From Myxococcota bacterium (GTDB lineage Bacteria; Myxococcota_A; UBA796; UBA2385): DNA of 64,000 nt. The position numbers and the translations under genes were made by a program. The stretch covers positions 1-64,000 of the forward strand of contig JAKLKF010000028.1 of assembly GCA_023150805.1 (NCBI GenBank). The letters are read 5' to 3'. The notes under the pieces are model-generated. The model made no database searches, was not told where the DNA came from, and saw nothing but the letters and a program-made list of their open reading frames with translations. Numbering within the stretch: the stretch's first letter is position 1; each line of letters starts with the position of its first letter. Below are positions 43,425-52,023 of this stretch, piece after piece.

Positions 43425-44069
43425 TCAGGCGGGGGCGGACAGCTCGCCGCGCTCGCCCCGGCGGGCCAGGTGCTCCAGCCAGGCCTCGGCGCGCTGGCGC
43501 TCGTGCGGGCCCATGCGCGCGATGCGCGCCTGGATGCGCTGGACCCGCTGGGTGACCGCCGCGCGGCTGACCCCGTGGAGGCGGGCGTACTCGGCCTTGG
43601 AGCCGGCGCCGAACAGCTCCTCGAGGTAGGCCCGGTCCTGCGCCGAGAAGGGGCTCTCGGGGATCACGACCACCACGCGGTCCAGGTGCGGCGCGGCGCT
43701 GTTCCAGGTCTCGACCTCGCGGCCGAGATCCCCGTCCAGGGCGTCCCGCTCCCGGATCCGGGCCCGCGCGGCGTGCCCCACGGTGCGGTCGGTCACCGTC
43801 CGCACGAAGGCCAGCAGCGAGGGCACGCTGTCTCCCTCGAAGCGGGCCAGCGCGCCCGACATCAAGGTAGTGAGCACCTCGGCCACCAGCTCCTCCTGCT
43901 CGGCCGAGCCCAGGATGCCGTGGTAGCGCCCGCCGCAGCGGTGCTGCACCCGGCCGTGCACGTAGCGGGCCAGGCGCAGGAACAGGGCGCGCGCCTCGGG
44001 GGCGTGGCGGTCCGCCAGCATCAGCCGGATGCCGCGCCGGACGTCGATGTCGCGGTCGTCGGGCAGCAT
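43425..44069 (-). CDS. Sigma-70-family-like transcription factor
   Basis: 214 residues. Residues about 50-110 ([20 protein letters not shown], then [15 protein letters not shown]) resemble sigma region 2 helices, and 160-190 ([20 protein letters not shown]) is a region-4-like helix-turn-helix. The length fits ECF sigma factors, but the -10 recognition residues are diverged. It is last in a three-gene minus-strand operon: TPR protein, small membrane/secreted protein, then this gene, with a 1-nt gap (TGA-G-ATG). No anti-sigma factor is recognised unless the small protein acts as one. Confidence 0.7.
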   Translation of the reverse strand: MLPDDRDIDVRRGIRLMLADRHAPEARALFLRLARYVHGRVQHRCGGRYHGILGSAEQEELVAEVLTTLMSGALARFEGDSVPSLLAFVRTVTDRTVGHAARARIRERDALDGDLGREVETWNSAAPHLDRVVVVIPESPFSAQDRAYLEELFGAGSKAEYARLHGVSRAAVTQRVQRIQARIARMGPHERQRAEAWLEHLARRGERGELSAPA

Positions 44070-44070
44070 C

Positions 44071-44262
44071 TCAGAACCCGTTGTAGATGGAGTCGTCGCC
44101 GCTGCTGGTGGCGCCGCAGGCCGACCGGCCGGCGGACCACTCGCCGTGCTCCTTGCCCGAGGGCAGCTCGGACGGCGAGGCCGGGGGCTGGTCGCCGCAC
44201 GGCTGCACGGACGGCGACAGGAAGCTGGAGAACCACAGGACGAAGACGTGCACGAGGTTCAC
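44071..44262 (-). CDS. Small membrane or secreted protein in the sigma-like operon
   Basis: 63 residues. Hydrophobic N-terminus ([17 protein letters not shown]) is a signal or anchor; the rest is polar with two Cys ([16 protein letters not shown]) and ends DDSIYNGF. Its ATG or GTG overlaps the TPR stop by 4 nt and its stop is 1 nt before the sigma-like ATG, a layout that strongly supports translation. No family recognised. It could be an anti-sigma-like membrane tether or a regulated product. Confidence 0.55.
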   Translation of the reverse strand: MNLVHVFVLWFSSFLSPSVQPCGDQPPASPSELPSGKEHGEWSAGRSACGATSSGDDSIYNGF

Positions 44263-44867
44263 GGCTGGACCTCCGTTCGGAGCAGGGAGAGATCGGGATC
44301 GCGGCGGATCATGTCGTCGAGGGCGTCGACCAGCGCCGCGGGGAAGGCCCCGCGCACCTGGTGGAGCAGGTCTCGCGCGTCGCGCTCGTCGCCCAGGCGC
44401 AGCAGGCAGGCCAGGACGTTGGCCAGGTTGCCCGCCGAGCGCTGCCGCTCGAAGGCCCGCGAGAAGTAGTCCAGGGCGACCTCGGTGCTGCCCTGGAGCC
44501 AGGCGATGACGCCGCGGTGGCGCTCGACGCTGGCGAGGTGGTCCTGCAGGCGGGGGCCCCCCAGCCGCAGCGCGGCCATCTCCTGGCGCGCCGCCATCTC
44601 GGCGGCCTCCTCCAGCTCGTTGACCCTCGGGTGGGCCGCGATGACGTGGAGCGCCGAGTACAGGTGCACCTCGTCGATGGCGCCCCTGGCGTGGAGCTGG
44701 CGGGCGCGGGCCCGCAGGGCGGCGACGTCCAACGAGGGCTGCTGCAGGGCCCGCCCCAGCTCGTCGAGCGCAGCGCGCTGATCCTCCTCCACGGCGTCGG
44801 CCAGGGGCAGGTAGGCCTCGGCGTCGACGTGGCGCAGGATGCGGTCGAGGAGGGCTTCGTAGTTCAC
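44259..44867 (-). CDS. TPR-like helical protein heading the sigma-like operon
   Basis: 202 residues from a GTG, no signal. Helical throughout, with TPR-like pairs at about 105-180 ([41 protein letters not shown]). It overlaps the small membrane gene by 4 nt. A TACCCT (44898-44903, minus) lies 30 nt upstream and probably drives the operon. Such TPR proteins next to sigma-like factors often act as partners in signalling; this is inference. Confidence 0.6.
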   Translation of the reverse strand: MNYEALLDRILRHVDAEAYLPLADAVEEDQRAALDELGRALQQPSLDVAALRARARQLHARGAIDEVHLYSALHVIAAHPRVNELEEAAEMAARQEMAALRLGGPRLQDHLASVERHRGVIAWLQGSTEVALDYFSRAFERQRSAGNLANVLACLLRLGDERDARDLLHQVRGAFPAALVDALDDMIRRDPDLSLLRTEVQP

Positions 44868-44893
44868 GGCGGCGGACTCCGCTGGTCTTGCGG

Positions 44894-44951
44894 TGGCAGG
44901 GTAGACGGCCCCGTTAACGGCCCGCGTGAAATCCCTGCGAGGACCCTGCCA
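44894..44951. promoter_or_regulatory. Nested palindrome in the divergent ABC-operon promoter
   Basis: TGGCAGGGT (44894-44902) and ACCCTGCCA (44943-44951) are perfect 9-bp inverted arms; between them lies the 10-bp perfect palindrome CCGTTAACGG (44911-44920). The TACCCT -10 candidate of the leftward TPR operon (44898-44903, minus) overlaps the left arm. The region lies between the leftward TPR gene and the rightward ABC operon, so a regulator bound here could control both. Seen directly; function inferred. Confidence 0.55.
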
Positions 44952-44974
44952 GCGCGCGCGTTAGCCGGCACGAG

Positions 44975-45709
44975 ATGGACGCCCTGCCCGTCGCCTTCGA
45001 GGAGGTCGGCTTCGCCTGGCCCGCCGCGCCCGCGCCGCTCTTGCGGGGCTTCGGGCTGCGCTGCCCGGCGGGGACGTTGACCGCCCTGGTCGGCCCCTCG
45101 GGCTGCGGCAAGTCGACCTTGCTGCGCCTGGCGGCGGGGCTGCTGCTCCCGCAGGAGGGCCGGGTCGCCCCCGGGGCCTCCGCGCGGGGAGGGCTGGCGA
45201 TGGTCTTCCAGCAGCCCAACCTGCTGGCATGGCGCACGGTGGCCGACAACGTGGGCCTGCCGCTGGAGCTGCGGGGGGTGCCGGTCGCGGCGCGCCGGGA
45301 CGCGGTCGCCGAGGCACTGGGGCGCGTCGAGCTGGAGGACGTCGCCCAGGCCCTTCCCGCCGCGCTCTCCGGCGGGATGCGCATGCGCGTGGCCCTGGCC
45401 CGCGCGTGGGTGCAGGCGCCGCGGTTGCTGGTGATGGACGAGCCCTTCGCCGCCCTGGACGCGCTGACGCGGGGGCGGATGTACGACCGCTTCCAGGCCC
45501 TGTGGGAGCAGGGGCGGCCCACCGGCCTGCTGGTCACCCACGACGTCGACGAGGCCGTGCTGCTGGCGGATCGCGTGGTCGTCCTGGGCGGGCGGCCGCT
45601 GGGCGTGGTGGCCGAGGTGGCGGTCGACCTGCCGCGGCCCCGGTCGGCCTCCCTGCGCCACGAGCCCGCCCTGGGCGCCCTGGTCCGCCAGGTCGAGGCC
45701 CACCTGTGA
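44975..45709 (+). CDS. ABC transporter ATP-binding protein (TauB/SsuB/ThiZ type)
   Basis: 244 residues, one ATPase domain: Walker [10 protein letters not shown] near 37-45, Q-loop FQQPN, signature [14 protein letters not shown], Walker [13 protein letters not shown] and H-loop [13 protein letters not shown]. These features and the neighbours fit importers for sulfonates, nitrate or thiamine precursors. Its stop overlaps the permease GTG. TAGCCG lies 7 nt before the ATG. Confidence 0.93.
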   Translation: MDALPVAFEEVGFAWPAAPAPLLRGFGLRCPAGTLTALVGPSGCGKSTLLRLAAGLLLPQEGRVAPGASARGGLAMVFQQPNLLAWRTVADNVGLPLELRGVPVAARRDAVAEALGRVELEDVAQALPAALSGGMRMRVALARAWVQAPRLLVMDEPFAALDALTRGRMYDRFQALWEQGRPTGLLVTHDVDEAVLLADRVVVLGGRPLGVVAEVAVDLPRPRSASLRHEPALGALVRQVEAHL

Positions 45710-46482
45710 TCCCGGACGTCTCCCGGCACCCGCGCCTGCCCGCCGCGCTGACCGCGCTGGCCCTGCTCCTGGTGTGGGCCCTGGTCGCGGTGCGGACCTC
45801 GCCCCTGCTGCTGCCGGGCCCCCTCGCCGTGCTGCGGGCGGCCTGGAGCGCCCGGCAGGCCCTGGCCGAGGCCACCCTGCACACCGGCCTGGCCGCGGGG
45901 GCAGGGCTGGTGCTGGCGACGGGCCTGGGCCTGGTCGGCGCCGTGGCCTTCCACCTCAGCCGGACCCTGGAGCTCGCGCTCTACCCCTACGCCCTGCTGC
46001 TGCAGACGCTGCCCATCGTGGCGGTGGCGCCGCTGCTGGTGGTCTGGCTCGACTACGGCACGCCCGTCGCGGTGGCCTCCGCCGCGCTGGTCTCCTTCTT
46101 CCCCGTGCTCACCGCCGGGCACCTGGGCCTGCGCGCCGCCACCGTCGAGCAGGTCGAGCTGTTCTCCCTCTACGGCGCCTCCACCGCCCAGGAGCTGCTC
46201 CTGCTGCGCCTGCCGGCGGGGCTGCCGACCCTGTTCGCCGGCCTGCGCGCCGCGGGCGGCCTGGCCGTCATCGGCGCCGTCGTCGGCGAGTTCGTCGGTA
46301 GCAACGGCGTGCCGCGCTCCCTGGGCTACCAGGTCCTCTACGCCGCCCGCACCGCGGAGCCGGCCCTGTCCTTCGCGGCCATCGGCTGCGCTGCGGCGCT
46401 CTCGCTCGGGCTCTTCGTGGTGGTGCGCCTGGGCGAGCGCCGGCTCATCGGCCGCTGGCACGCGGCCGGAGGTGCTGCATGA
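45706..46482 (+). CDS. ABC transporter permease (SsuC/ThiX type)
   Basis: 258 residues from a GTG overlapping the ATPase stop. Six hydrophobic segments. The coupling loop ELFSLYGASTAQELLLLRLPAGLP near 150-170 and AVVGEFVGSNGVPRSLGY near 200 mark the binding-protein-dependent transport family that imports sulfonates, nitrate or thiamine precursors. It forms the inner-membrane channel with the ATPase. Its stop overlaps the start of the substrate-binding protein by 4 nt. Confidence 0.92.
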   Translation: MIPDVSRHPRLPAALTALALLLVWALVAVRTSPLLLPGPLAVLRAAWSARQALAEATLHTGLAAGAGLVLATGLGLVGAVAFHLSRTLELALYPYALLLQTLPIVAVAPLLVVWLDYGTPVAVASAALVSFFPVLTAGHLGLRAATVEQVELFSLYGASTAQELLLLRLPAGLPTLFAGLRAAGGLAVIGAVVGEFVGSNGVPRSLGYQVLYAARTAEPALSFAAIGCAAALSLGLFVVVRLGERRLIGRWHAAGGAA

Positions 46483-47471
46483 CCAAGACCCGGGCGCTCT
46501 CGCTCTTCACGCTGGCGCTGGCGGTGGCCGGCTGCGCACCGTCCTCCGATCCCGCGCCCCCGACCCCCGCCGCGCCGCCCGCCTCCGCTGCCACGCGGGT
46601 CCGGCTGGCGCTCAACTGGTTCCCCGAGCCCGAGTTCGGCGGCTTCTACGAGGGGGTCCTGGGCGGCGTCTACGAGCAGGCCGGCTTCCAGGTCGAGATC
46701 ATCCCCGGCGGGCCGGGCGCGCCGACGCTGGAGCTGTTGGAGGCCGGCAAGGCCGAGGCCGCCATCACCGCTGCCGACGACCTGCTGGTCAAGCGGGAGA
46801 AGGGAGCCCGGGCCGTGGCCGTGTGGGCGGCCTTCCAGCTCACCCGCGTCGGCGTCCTGGCGCGCGCCGACAGCGGCCTGCAGCGCATCGGCGACCTGGG
46901 CGGGCGCCCGGAGCTGAAGGTCGCCATCGAGGTCGGCAGCCCCTTCCAGCGCTGGCTGTGGCAGCGCCACGGCTGGGAGGGCAAGGTGCAGGCCGTGCCC
47001 ACCACCGGCTCGGTCGCCGCCTTCCTGGCCGACCCCTCGCTGGTGCAGCAGGCCTACGTCACCTCCGAGCCCTGCGTCGCGCGCGCTCGCGGGGTCGAGC
47101 CCGTCTTCCTGCGGGCCAGCGACGAGGGCTGGAACCCCTACGGCACGGTGCTGGCGGTGGCCGATCCGCCGCCGGCTTGGGTGCCCGCCTTCGTGCAGGC
47201 CACCGCGCGGGCCTGGCAGGCCTACGTGGAGGCGCCGGCCCGCGCCAACGCCGAGCTGGTGCGGCGCAACGACCAGCTCGACCCTGCGCTGGTGGAGTGC
47301 ATCACCCAGGCCCAGGCGCCCTTCCTGACCGGCACGGACGGCCTGGGCGCCATGACGGCCGAGCGCTGGCAACAGTCCGTTGACGCACTTGTGACCGTGG
47401 GCCTCCTGAAGCCTGACGCGAGCGCCGAGGGGGCCTGGATAGTCCCGCAGGCAAGCCCCGCAGCGCCCTGA
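46479..47471 (+). CDS. ABC transporter substrate-binding lipoprotein (NMT1/THI5-like)
   Basis: 330 residues. Lipobox VAGC (about residue 19) and an Ala/Pro spacer, then the two-lobe NMT1/SsuA fold with LNWFPEPEFGGFYEG near 44-58, matching the ligand-facing start of hydroxymethylpyrimidine-binding ThiY proteins, and AITAADDLLV near 90. Hence a thiamine-precursor importer is the best guess, but no TPP riboswitch is present in the leader, so sulfonate or nitrate import remains open. Three coupled genes in one operon, ending 26 nt before the acyltransferase. Confidence 0.88.
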   Translation: MTKTRALSLFTLALAVAGCAPSSDPAPPTPAAPPASAATRVRLALNWFPEPEFGGFYEGVLGGVYEQAGFQVEIIPGGPGAPTLELLEAGKAEAAITAADDLLVKREKGARAVAVWAAFQLTRVGVLARADSGLQRIGDLGGRPELKVAIEVGSPFQRWLWQRHGWEGKVQAVPTTGSVAAFLADPSLVQQAYVTSEPCVARARGVEPVFLRASDEGWNPYGTVLAVADPPPAWVPAFVQATARAWQAYVEAPARANAELVRRNDQLDPALVECITQAQAPFLTGTDGLGAMTAERWQQSVDALVTVGLLKPDASAEGAWIVPQASPAAP

Positions 47472-47496
47472 GCGGGGCCTCCGCCTGGAGGCGACC

Positions 47497-48171
47497 GTGA
47501 CCCAGGAGCCCCGCCTGACCGCCGACCCCCGTCCCCTCCGCGTCTGGGGCTGGCGACACTACGTCGGCGCCTTCGTCCTGTGGCTGTGGGGCTGGAAGCC
47601 CGAGTCCAACCCGCCCGACGACATCAAGAAGTACATCTTCATCGCCGCGCCGCACACCTCGGGCTGGGACTTCCCCTTCATGATCGCCTTCGCCTGGTGG
47701 TGGGGCGTCGACATCCGCTGGCTGGGCAAGCACGTGCTGTTCGAGGGGCCCTTCGGCTGGTTCTTCCGCTGGTTCCGCGGCATCCCCGTCGACCGTCGCC
47801 AGGCGAACAACCTGGTCGACGGCTTCGTGAAGGCCTTCGCCGACAACGAGGAACTGGTGCTGGTGATCCCCGCCGAGGGGACCCGAGGCTACCGCGACTA
47901 CTGGAAGAGCGGCTTCTACTGGGCCGCCAAGGGCGCCGGGGTGCCGATCTGCCTGGGCTACATGGACTTCGGGCGCAAGGTCGGTGGCTTCGGTCCGATG
48001 CTGTGGCCCAGCGACGACATCCGCCGCGACATGGACTTCGTCCGCGCCTTCTACACGGGCATGCAGGGCAAGCACCCCGACAAGTTCAGCCGGATCCGCC
48101 TGCGCCAGGAGGACGGCCTGGACGAGGCGCCTCCGCGCAAGCCCGAGCAGCCCGTGGCCGCCAGCGCCTGA
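47497..48171 (+). CDS. Lysophospholipid acyltransferase-family protein
   Basis: 224 residues from a GTG behind GGAGG. HTSGWD (53-58) is the HX4D catalytic motif of glycerol-3-phosphate acyltransferase-like enzymes, and VIPAEGTRGY near 123 is the EGTR substrate motif (family block III). Hydrophobic patch near 24-34 and 60-75 lets it sit on the membrane. It is shorter than PlsC. It probably transfers an acyl group to a lysophospholipid or other alcohol. It follows the ABC operon by 25 nt and may be read with it. Confidence 0.88.
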   Translation: MTQEPRLTADPRPLRVWGWRHYVGAFVLWLWGWKPESNPPDDIKKYIFIAAPHTSGWDFPFMIAFAWWWGVDIRWLGKHVLFEGPFGWFFRWFRGIPVDRRQANNLVDGFVKAFADNEELVLVIPAEGTRGYRDYWKSGFYWAAKGAGVPICLGYMDFGRKVGGFGPMLWPSDDIRRDMDFVRAFYTGMQGKHPDKFSRIRLRQEDGLDEAPPRKPEQPVAASA

Positions 48172-48203
48172 GCGGCTGGTCCCGCCCGCCGGGCGGCGAT
48201 CTT

Positions 48204-48271
48204 CGGTGACAAGTTCACCGGGACCACTAGATGTGGGGTTGCCCTGGGCCGCCCCCCCCTGTATCTTGTAG
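48204..48271 (+). promoter_or_regulatory. Palindromes and promoter upstream of nrdA
   Basis: CGGTGA-CAAGT-TCACCG (48204-48220) is a perfect 6-bp palindrome; CCAC-TAGAT-GTGG (48224-48236) is another, AT-centred like an NrdR box. TTGCCC (48239-48244), 17 nt, TATCTT (48262-48267) is a promoter. CCTGTATCTTGTAG (48258-48271) covers the -10 and resembles a second box. The transcript would have a leader of about 175 nt, pyrimidine-rich. NrdR control is inferred. Confidence 0.45.
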
Positions 48272-48451
48272 CGGTGGGTGGCTGTGGGCCCGCGCGTCCC
48301 GCCTCGTCACCCCCCCGCTGTCCCCCGTCGCGCCCCCTGCGCCGACCTCGGGGATGTGTACCCGCGTCGCCACCCGGCTCGCCCGGGCCCCACCACGCCC
48401 TCCCCTGCGCCTCCCCCCGCTCCTCCCCCCCGACGCTCCGCGAGAACGGCC

Positions 48452-50950
48452 GTGTCCCACCTGCTCGAGAACCAGACCACCCCTGACGACGCGGGCCTGC
48501 GGGCCCTCCCCATCGACCCGGCCCCCGCGGCGCTGCGGGTCCGGCTGGCCGACGGGGGCCACGCGCCCCTGACCCTGGACGGCCTGGTCCGGCTGGTGGC
48601 CGAGCACGGCCTGGGCCTGGACGCCATCGATCCCCAGCTCGTCGCCGAGCGCGTGCTGGGCGGCTGCTACGACGGCATCCCCGAGGTCGAGCTGGACAAG
48701 CTGCTGGTCAACGTGCCCGCCGTGCTGACCGGCGAGGAGCCCGACCACGCCTACCTGGCCGCGCGGCTGCTGCACCGCGTCATCGTCAAGGAGGTGCGCG
48801 CCCTGGGGGTCGAGCGCTTCTCGGACAGCATCCGCCTGGGACACGAGCAGGGGATCATCTCGCCCGCGACGGCCGCCTTCGTGGCCGAGCACGCCGCCCT
48901 GCTCGACGCCGCCGTCGACGACCGGCGCAGCGACCTGTTCCAGTACTTCGGCCTGCGGACCGTCTACGACCGCTACCTGCTGCGCCACCCGACCCGCCGG
49001 ACGGTCTTCGAGACGCCGCAGCACTTCTTCCTGCGGGTCGCCTGTGGGTTGGCGCGGTCCCCGGTCGAGGCGGTCGAGTTCTACCGCCTCATCTCCAGCC
49101 TGGAGTACATGCCCAGCAGCCCGACCCTGTTCAACAGCGGGACGAACCACAGCCAGATGTCGAGCTGCTACCTGCTGGACAGCCCCGTCGACGAGCTGGA
49201 GGGCATCTACAAGCGCTACACGGACATCGCGCGGCTGTCCAAGTTCGCCGGCGGCATCGGCGTCGCCTGGCACCGCATCCGGGGCCGCGGTTCGCTCATC
49301 CGCGGCACGAACGGCAAGTCCAACGGCATCGTGCCCTGGCTGAAGACGCTGGACGCCAGCGTGGCGGCCGTCAACCAGGGCGGCCGGCGCAAGGGCGCCT
49401 GCTGCGTGTACCTGGAGACCTGGCACCCCGACATCGAGGAGTTCCTGGAGCTGCGCGACAACACGGGCGACGAGGCGCGGCGCACGCACAACCTGAACCT
49501 GGCCAACTGGGTGCCCGATCTGTTCATGAAGCGGGTGCAGGTCGACGGCGACTGGTCGCTGTTCGACCCCAAGGACCACCCCGAGCTGACCGACTCCTTC
49601 GGCGACGCCTTCGAGGAGCTGTACGAGCGGCTGGAGGCCCAGGGGCGGGCCGTCCGCACCGTCAAGGCCCGGGATCTGTACGCGCGCATGATGCGGACGC
49701 TGGCCCAGACCGGCAACGGCTGGATGACCTTCAAGGACGCCTGCAACAAGAAGAGCAACCAGACCGGCCAGCCCGGCCGGGTGGCCCACAGCAGCAACCT
49801 GTGTACCGAGATCGTCGAGGTCACCGACCAGCAGGAGACCGCCGTCTGCAACCTGGGCAGCATCAACCTGCAGCGCTTCGTCGAGCACGGCGAGTTCAAC
49901 TTCGAGAAGCTGCGTGCGGTGACCGCCGTGGCCGTGAAGTACCTCGACCGCGTCGTCGACATCAACTACTACCCCACGCCCGAGGCCGCGCACTCCAACC
50001 GCCAGTGGCGCCCGGTCGGCCTGGGCCTCATGGGCCTGCAGGACGTGCTCTTCCTCAAGCGGCTGGACTTCGACGGGGCCGAGGCCTCGCGCCTGTCCGC
50101 CCGCATCCAGGAGGAGGTGTACTACGCCGCCCTCCAGGCGAGCTGCGACCTGGCCCAGGCCCACGGCCCGCACGAGACCTTCTGGGAGACCCGGGCGGCC
50201 CGGGGGCACCTGCAGTTCGACCTGTGGGGCGTCACCCCCGGCGGCCCGCGGGGCGGGCAGCTCGGCCTGTTCGGCGGCGCGGGCGGCAGCAACCGCTGGG
50301 CCGAGCTCAAGGCCCGCATCCAGCAGCACGGCCTGCGCAACTCGCTGCTGATCGCCATCGCGCCGACCGCGACCATCGCCAGCATCTGCGGCTGCTACGA
50401 GTGCATCGAGCCCCAGGTCAGCAACCTGTTCAAGCGCGAGACGCTGTCGGGCGAGTTCCTGCAGGTCAACCGCTACCTGGTGGACGATCTCAAGCGCCTG
50501 GGCCTGTGGACGGCCGAGGTGCGGGAGCGCATCAAGAGCGGCGAGGGCTCGATCCAGGAGCTGTCGGAGCTGCCCGAGGCGCTCCGCAGCCTGTACCGGA
50601 CGGCCTGGGAGCTGCCCCAGCGCGCCTTGATCGACATGCACGCCGAGCGCTCGCCCTACATCGACCAGAGCGCCTCGCTCAACCTGTTCATGGCCCAGCC
50701 CACGATCGGCAAGCTGTCGTCCATGTACGCCCACGCCTGGAAGCGCGGCCTGAAGACCACCTACTACCTGCGCTCCCGCCCGGCGACCAGCATCGCACGC
50801 ACCAGCGCCTCCGCGGCGACGACGGGTGACGCCGCCTCGGCGGCGACGACGGGTGACGCCGCCCCGGCGGCGCTCGCGGCGGTCTACACGCCGTCCCAGG
50901 CGGTGGCGTGCTCGCTGGAGAACCCCGAGGCCTGCGAGGCCTGCCAGTAG
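48452..50950 (+). CDS. nrdA: Ribonucleoside-diphosphate reductase alpha subunit
   Basis: 832 residues from GTG 48452. An N-terminal ATP-cone-like region (about 20-100) precedes the catalytic barrel: NSGTNHSQMSSCYLLDS holds the first active-site Cys, SNLCTEIVEVTDQQETAVCNLGSINL the central radical Cys, and NPEACEACQ at the C-terminus the redox pair. It reduces NDPs using the radical from the beta subunit encoded 58 nt downstream. A frame upstream to 48278 is Pro/Arg-rich and not chosen. The C-terminal linker carries a 27-bp direct repeat. The SD is weak. Confidence 0.95.
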   Translation: MSHLLENQTTPDDAGLRALPIDPAPAALRVRLADGGHAPLTLDGLVRLVAEHGLGLDAIDPQLVAERVLGGCYDGIPEVELDKLLVNVPAVLTGEEPDHAYLAARLLHRVIVKEVRALGVERFSDSIRLGHEQGIISPATAAFVAEHAALLDAAVDDRRSDLFQYFGLRTVYDRYLLRHPTRRTVFETPQHFFLRVACGLARSPVEAVEFYRLISSLEYMPSSPTLFNSGTNHSQMSSCYLLDSPVDELEGIYKRYTDIARLSKFAGGIGVAWHRIRGRGSLIRGTNGKSNGIVPWLKTLDASVAAVNQGGRRKGACCVYLETWHPDIEEFLELRDNTGDEARRTHNLNLANWVPDLFMKRVQVDGDWSLFDPKDHPELTDSFGDAFEELYERLEAQGRAVRTVKARDLYARMMRTLAQTGNGWMTFKDACNKKSNQTGQPGRVAHSSNLCTEIVEVTDQQETAVCNLGSINLQRFVEHGEFNFEKLRAVTAVAVKYLDRVVDINYYPTPEAAHSNRQWRPVGLGLMGLQDVLFLKRLDFDGAEASRLSARIQEEVYYAALQASCDLAQAHGPHETFWETRAARGHLQFDLWGVTPGGPRGGQLGLFGGAGGSNRWAELKARIQQHGLRNSLLIAIAPTATIASICGCYECIEPQVSNLFKRETLSGEFLQVNRYLVDDLKRLGLWTAEVRERIKSGEGSIQELSELPEALRSLYRTAWELPQRALIDMHAERSPYIDQSASLNLFMAQPTIGKLSSMYAHAWKRGLKTTYYLRSRPATSIARTSASAATTGDAASAATTGDAAPAALAAVYTPSQAVACSLENPEACEACQ
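50813..50863 (+). repeat. 27-bp direct repeat in the nrdA C-terminal linker
   Basis: Two 24-bp identical blocks (50813-50836 and 50840-50863) in period 27 encode AATTGDAAS twice, in the flexible arm before the redox cysteines. The arm length affects how the C-terminal pair reaches the active site. Confidence 0.9.
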
Positions 50951-51008
50951 CGGCGGCCCCTCCCTCGCCGGTCCCACCTCTCCCCCCTCTCGCCTCCGCG
51001 GGTGTTTC

Positions 51009-52007
51009 GTGCTGCTCGATCCCGGCCTCAACCTGACGCTTCGGCCGATGGCCTACCCGTCCTTCTACGACATGTACCGCGACGCCATCAAGAACACCTG
51101 GACGGTGGAGGAGGTGGACTTCTCGCTGGACACGGCGGACCTGGCGCAGAAGCTGCTGCCGTCGGAGCGGCACCTGATCCACCGCCTGGTGGCCTTCTTC
51201 GCCACGGGCGACAGCATCGTCTCCAACAACCTGGTGCTCAACCTCTACAAGCACGTCAACGCCCCCGAGGCGCGGATGTACCTGTCGCGCCAGCTCTACG
51301 AGGAGGCGCTGCACGTCCAGTTCTACCTGACCCTGCTCGACACCTACATCCCCGACCTGGCCGAGCGCGAGAAGGCCTTCGCCGCGATCCACAACATCCC
51401 GTCGATCAAGGCCAAGGCCGACTTCTGCTTCCGGTGGATCGACAGCATCCAGGACCTCGACCGCATCGAGACGGCCGAGCACCGCAAGCAGTTCCTGCTC
51501 AACCTGATCTGCTTCGCCTGTTGCATCGAGGGACTGTTCTTCTTCGCGGCCTTCGCCTACGTCTACTTCCTGCGCAGCAAGGGCCTGCTGTCGGGCCTGG
51601 CGACCGGCACCAACTGGGTCTTCCGCGACGAGAGCATGCACATGCGCTTCGCGCTCGAGGTGGTGGAGACGGTGCGGCGCGAGGAGCCGGGGCTGTTCGA
51701 CGCCGATCTGCTCGGGCGCATCCAGCAGATGCTGCGCGAGGCGGTCGAGTGCGAGACGGTCTTCGCCCAGGACCTGCTGGGCCAGGGGGTGCCGGGCCTG
51801 TCGCTCAAGGACATGCGCACCTACCTGGAGTTCGTCGCCGACCAGCGCCTGCAGAACCTGGGCATGGCCCCCATGTACGGGTCCAGCAACCCCTTCGCCT
51901 TCATGGAGCTGCAGGACGTGCAGGAGCTGGCGAACTTCTTCGAGCGCCGGGTCAGCGCCTACCAGGTGGGCGTGACCGGCGAGGTCGCCTTCGACGAGGA
52001 CTTCTGA
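51009..52007 (+). CDS. nrdB: Ribonucleoside-diphosphate reductase beta subunit
   Basis: 332 residues from GTG 51009. Di-iron/tyrosyl radical protein: ARMYLSRQLYEEALHVQFY gives the Glu, His and radical Tyr in the class Ia spacing (His then Tyr at +4). EGLFFFAAFAYVYFL holds another Glu, and FRDESMHMRF the last Glu/His pair. Hence a class Ia type enzyme with an intact Tyr. The C-terminus GEVAFDEDF binds the alpha subunit. It is one transcript with nrdA. Confidence 0.95.
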   Translation: MLLDPGLNLTLRPMAYPSFYDMYRDAIKNTWTVEEVDFSLDTADLAQKLLPSERHLIHRLVAFFATGDSIVSNNLVLNLYKHVNAPEARMYLSRQLYEEALHVQFYLTLLDTYIPDLAEREKAFAAIHNIPSIKAKADFCFRWIDSIQDLDRIETAEHRKQFLLNLICFACCIEGLFFFAAFAYVYFLRSKGLLSGLATGTNWVFRDESMHMRFALEVVETVRREEPGLFDADLLGRIQQMLREAVECETVFAQDLLGQGVPGLSLKDMRTYLEFVADQRLQNLGMAPMYGSSNPFAFMELQDVQELANFFERRVSAYQVGVTGEVAFDEDF

Positions 52008-52023
52008 GCGTGGCGGGCCCGGC

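Noticed and set aside
44868-44974. TPP riboswitch before the ThiXYZ-like importer
   Set aside because: None of the conserved TPP elements (such as CTGAGA or the GGGGTG/ACCCG pairing) is present; substrate therefore left open.
48227-51031. A 934-codon open frame on the minus strand over nrdA
   Set aside because: Antisense of a clear ribonucleotide reductase gene; Val/Gln/Ala/Gly-rich composition typical of a shadow frame.
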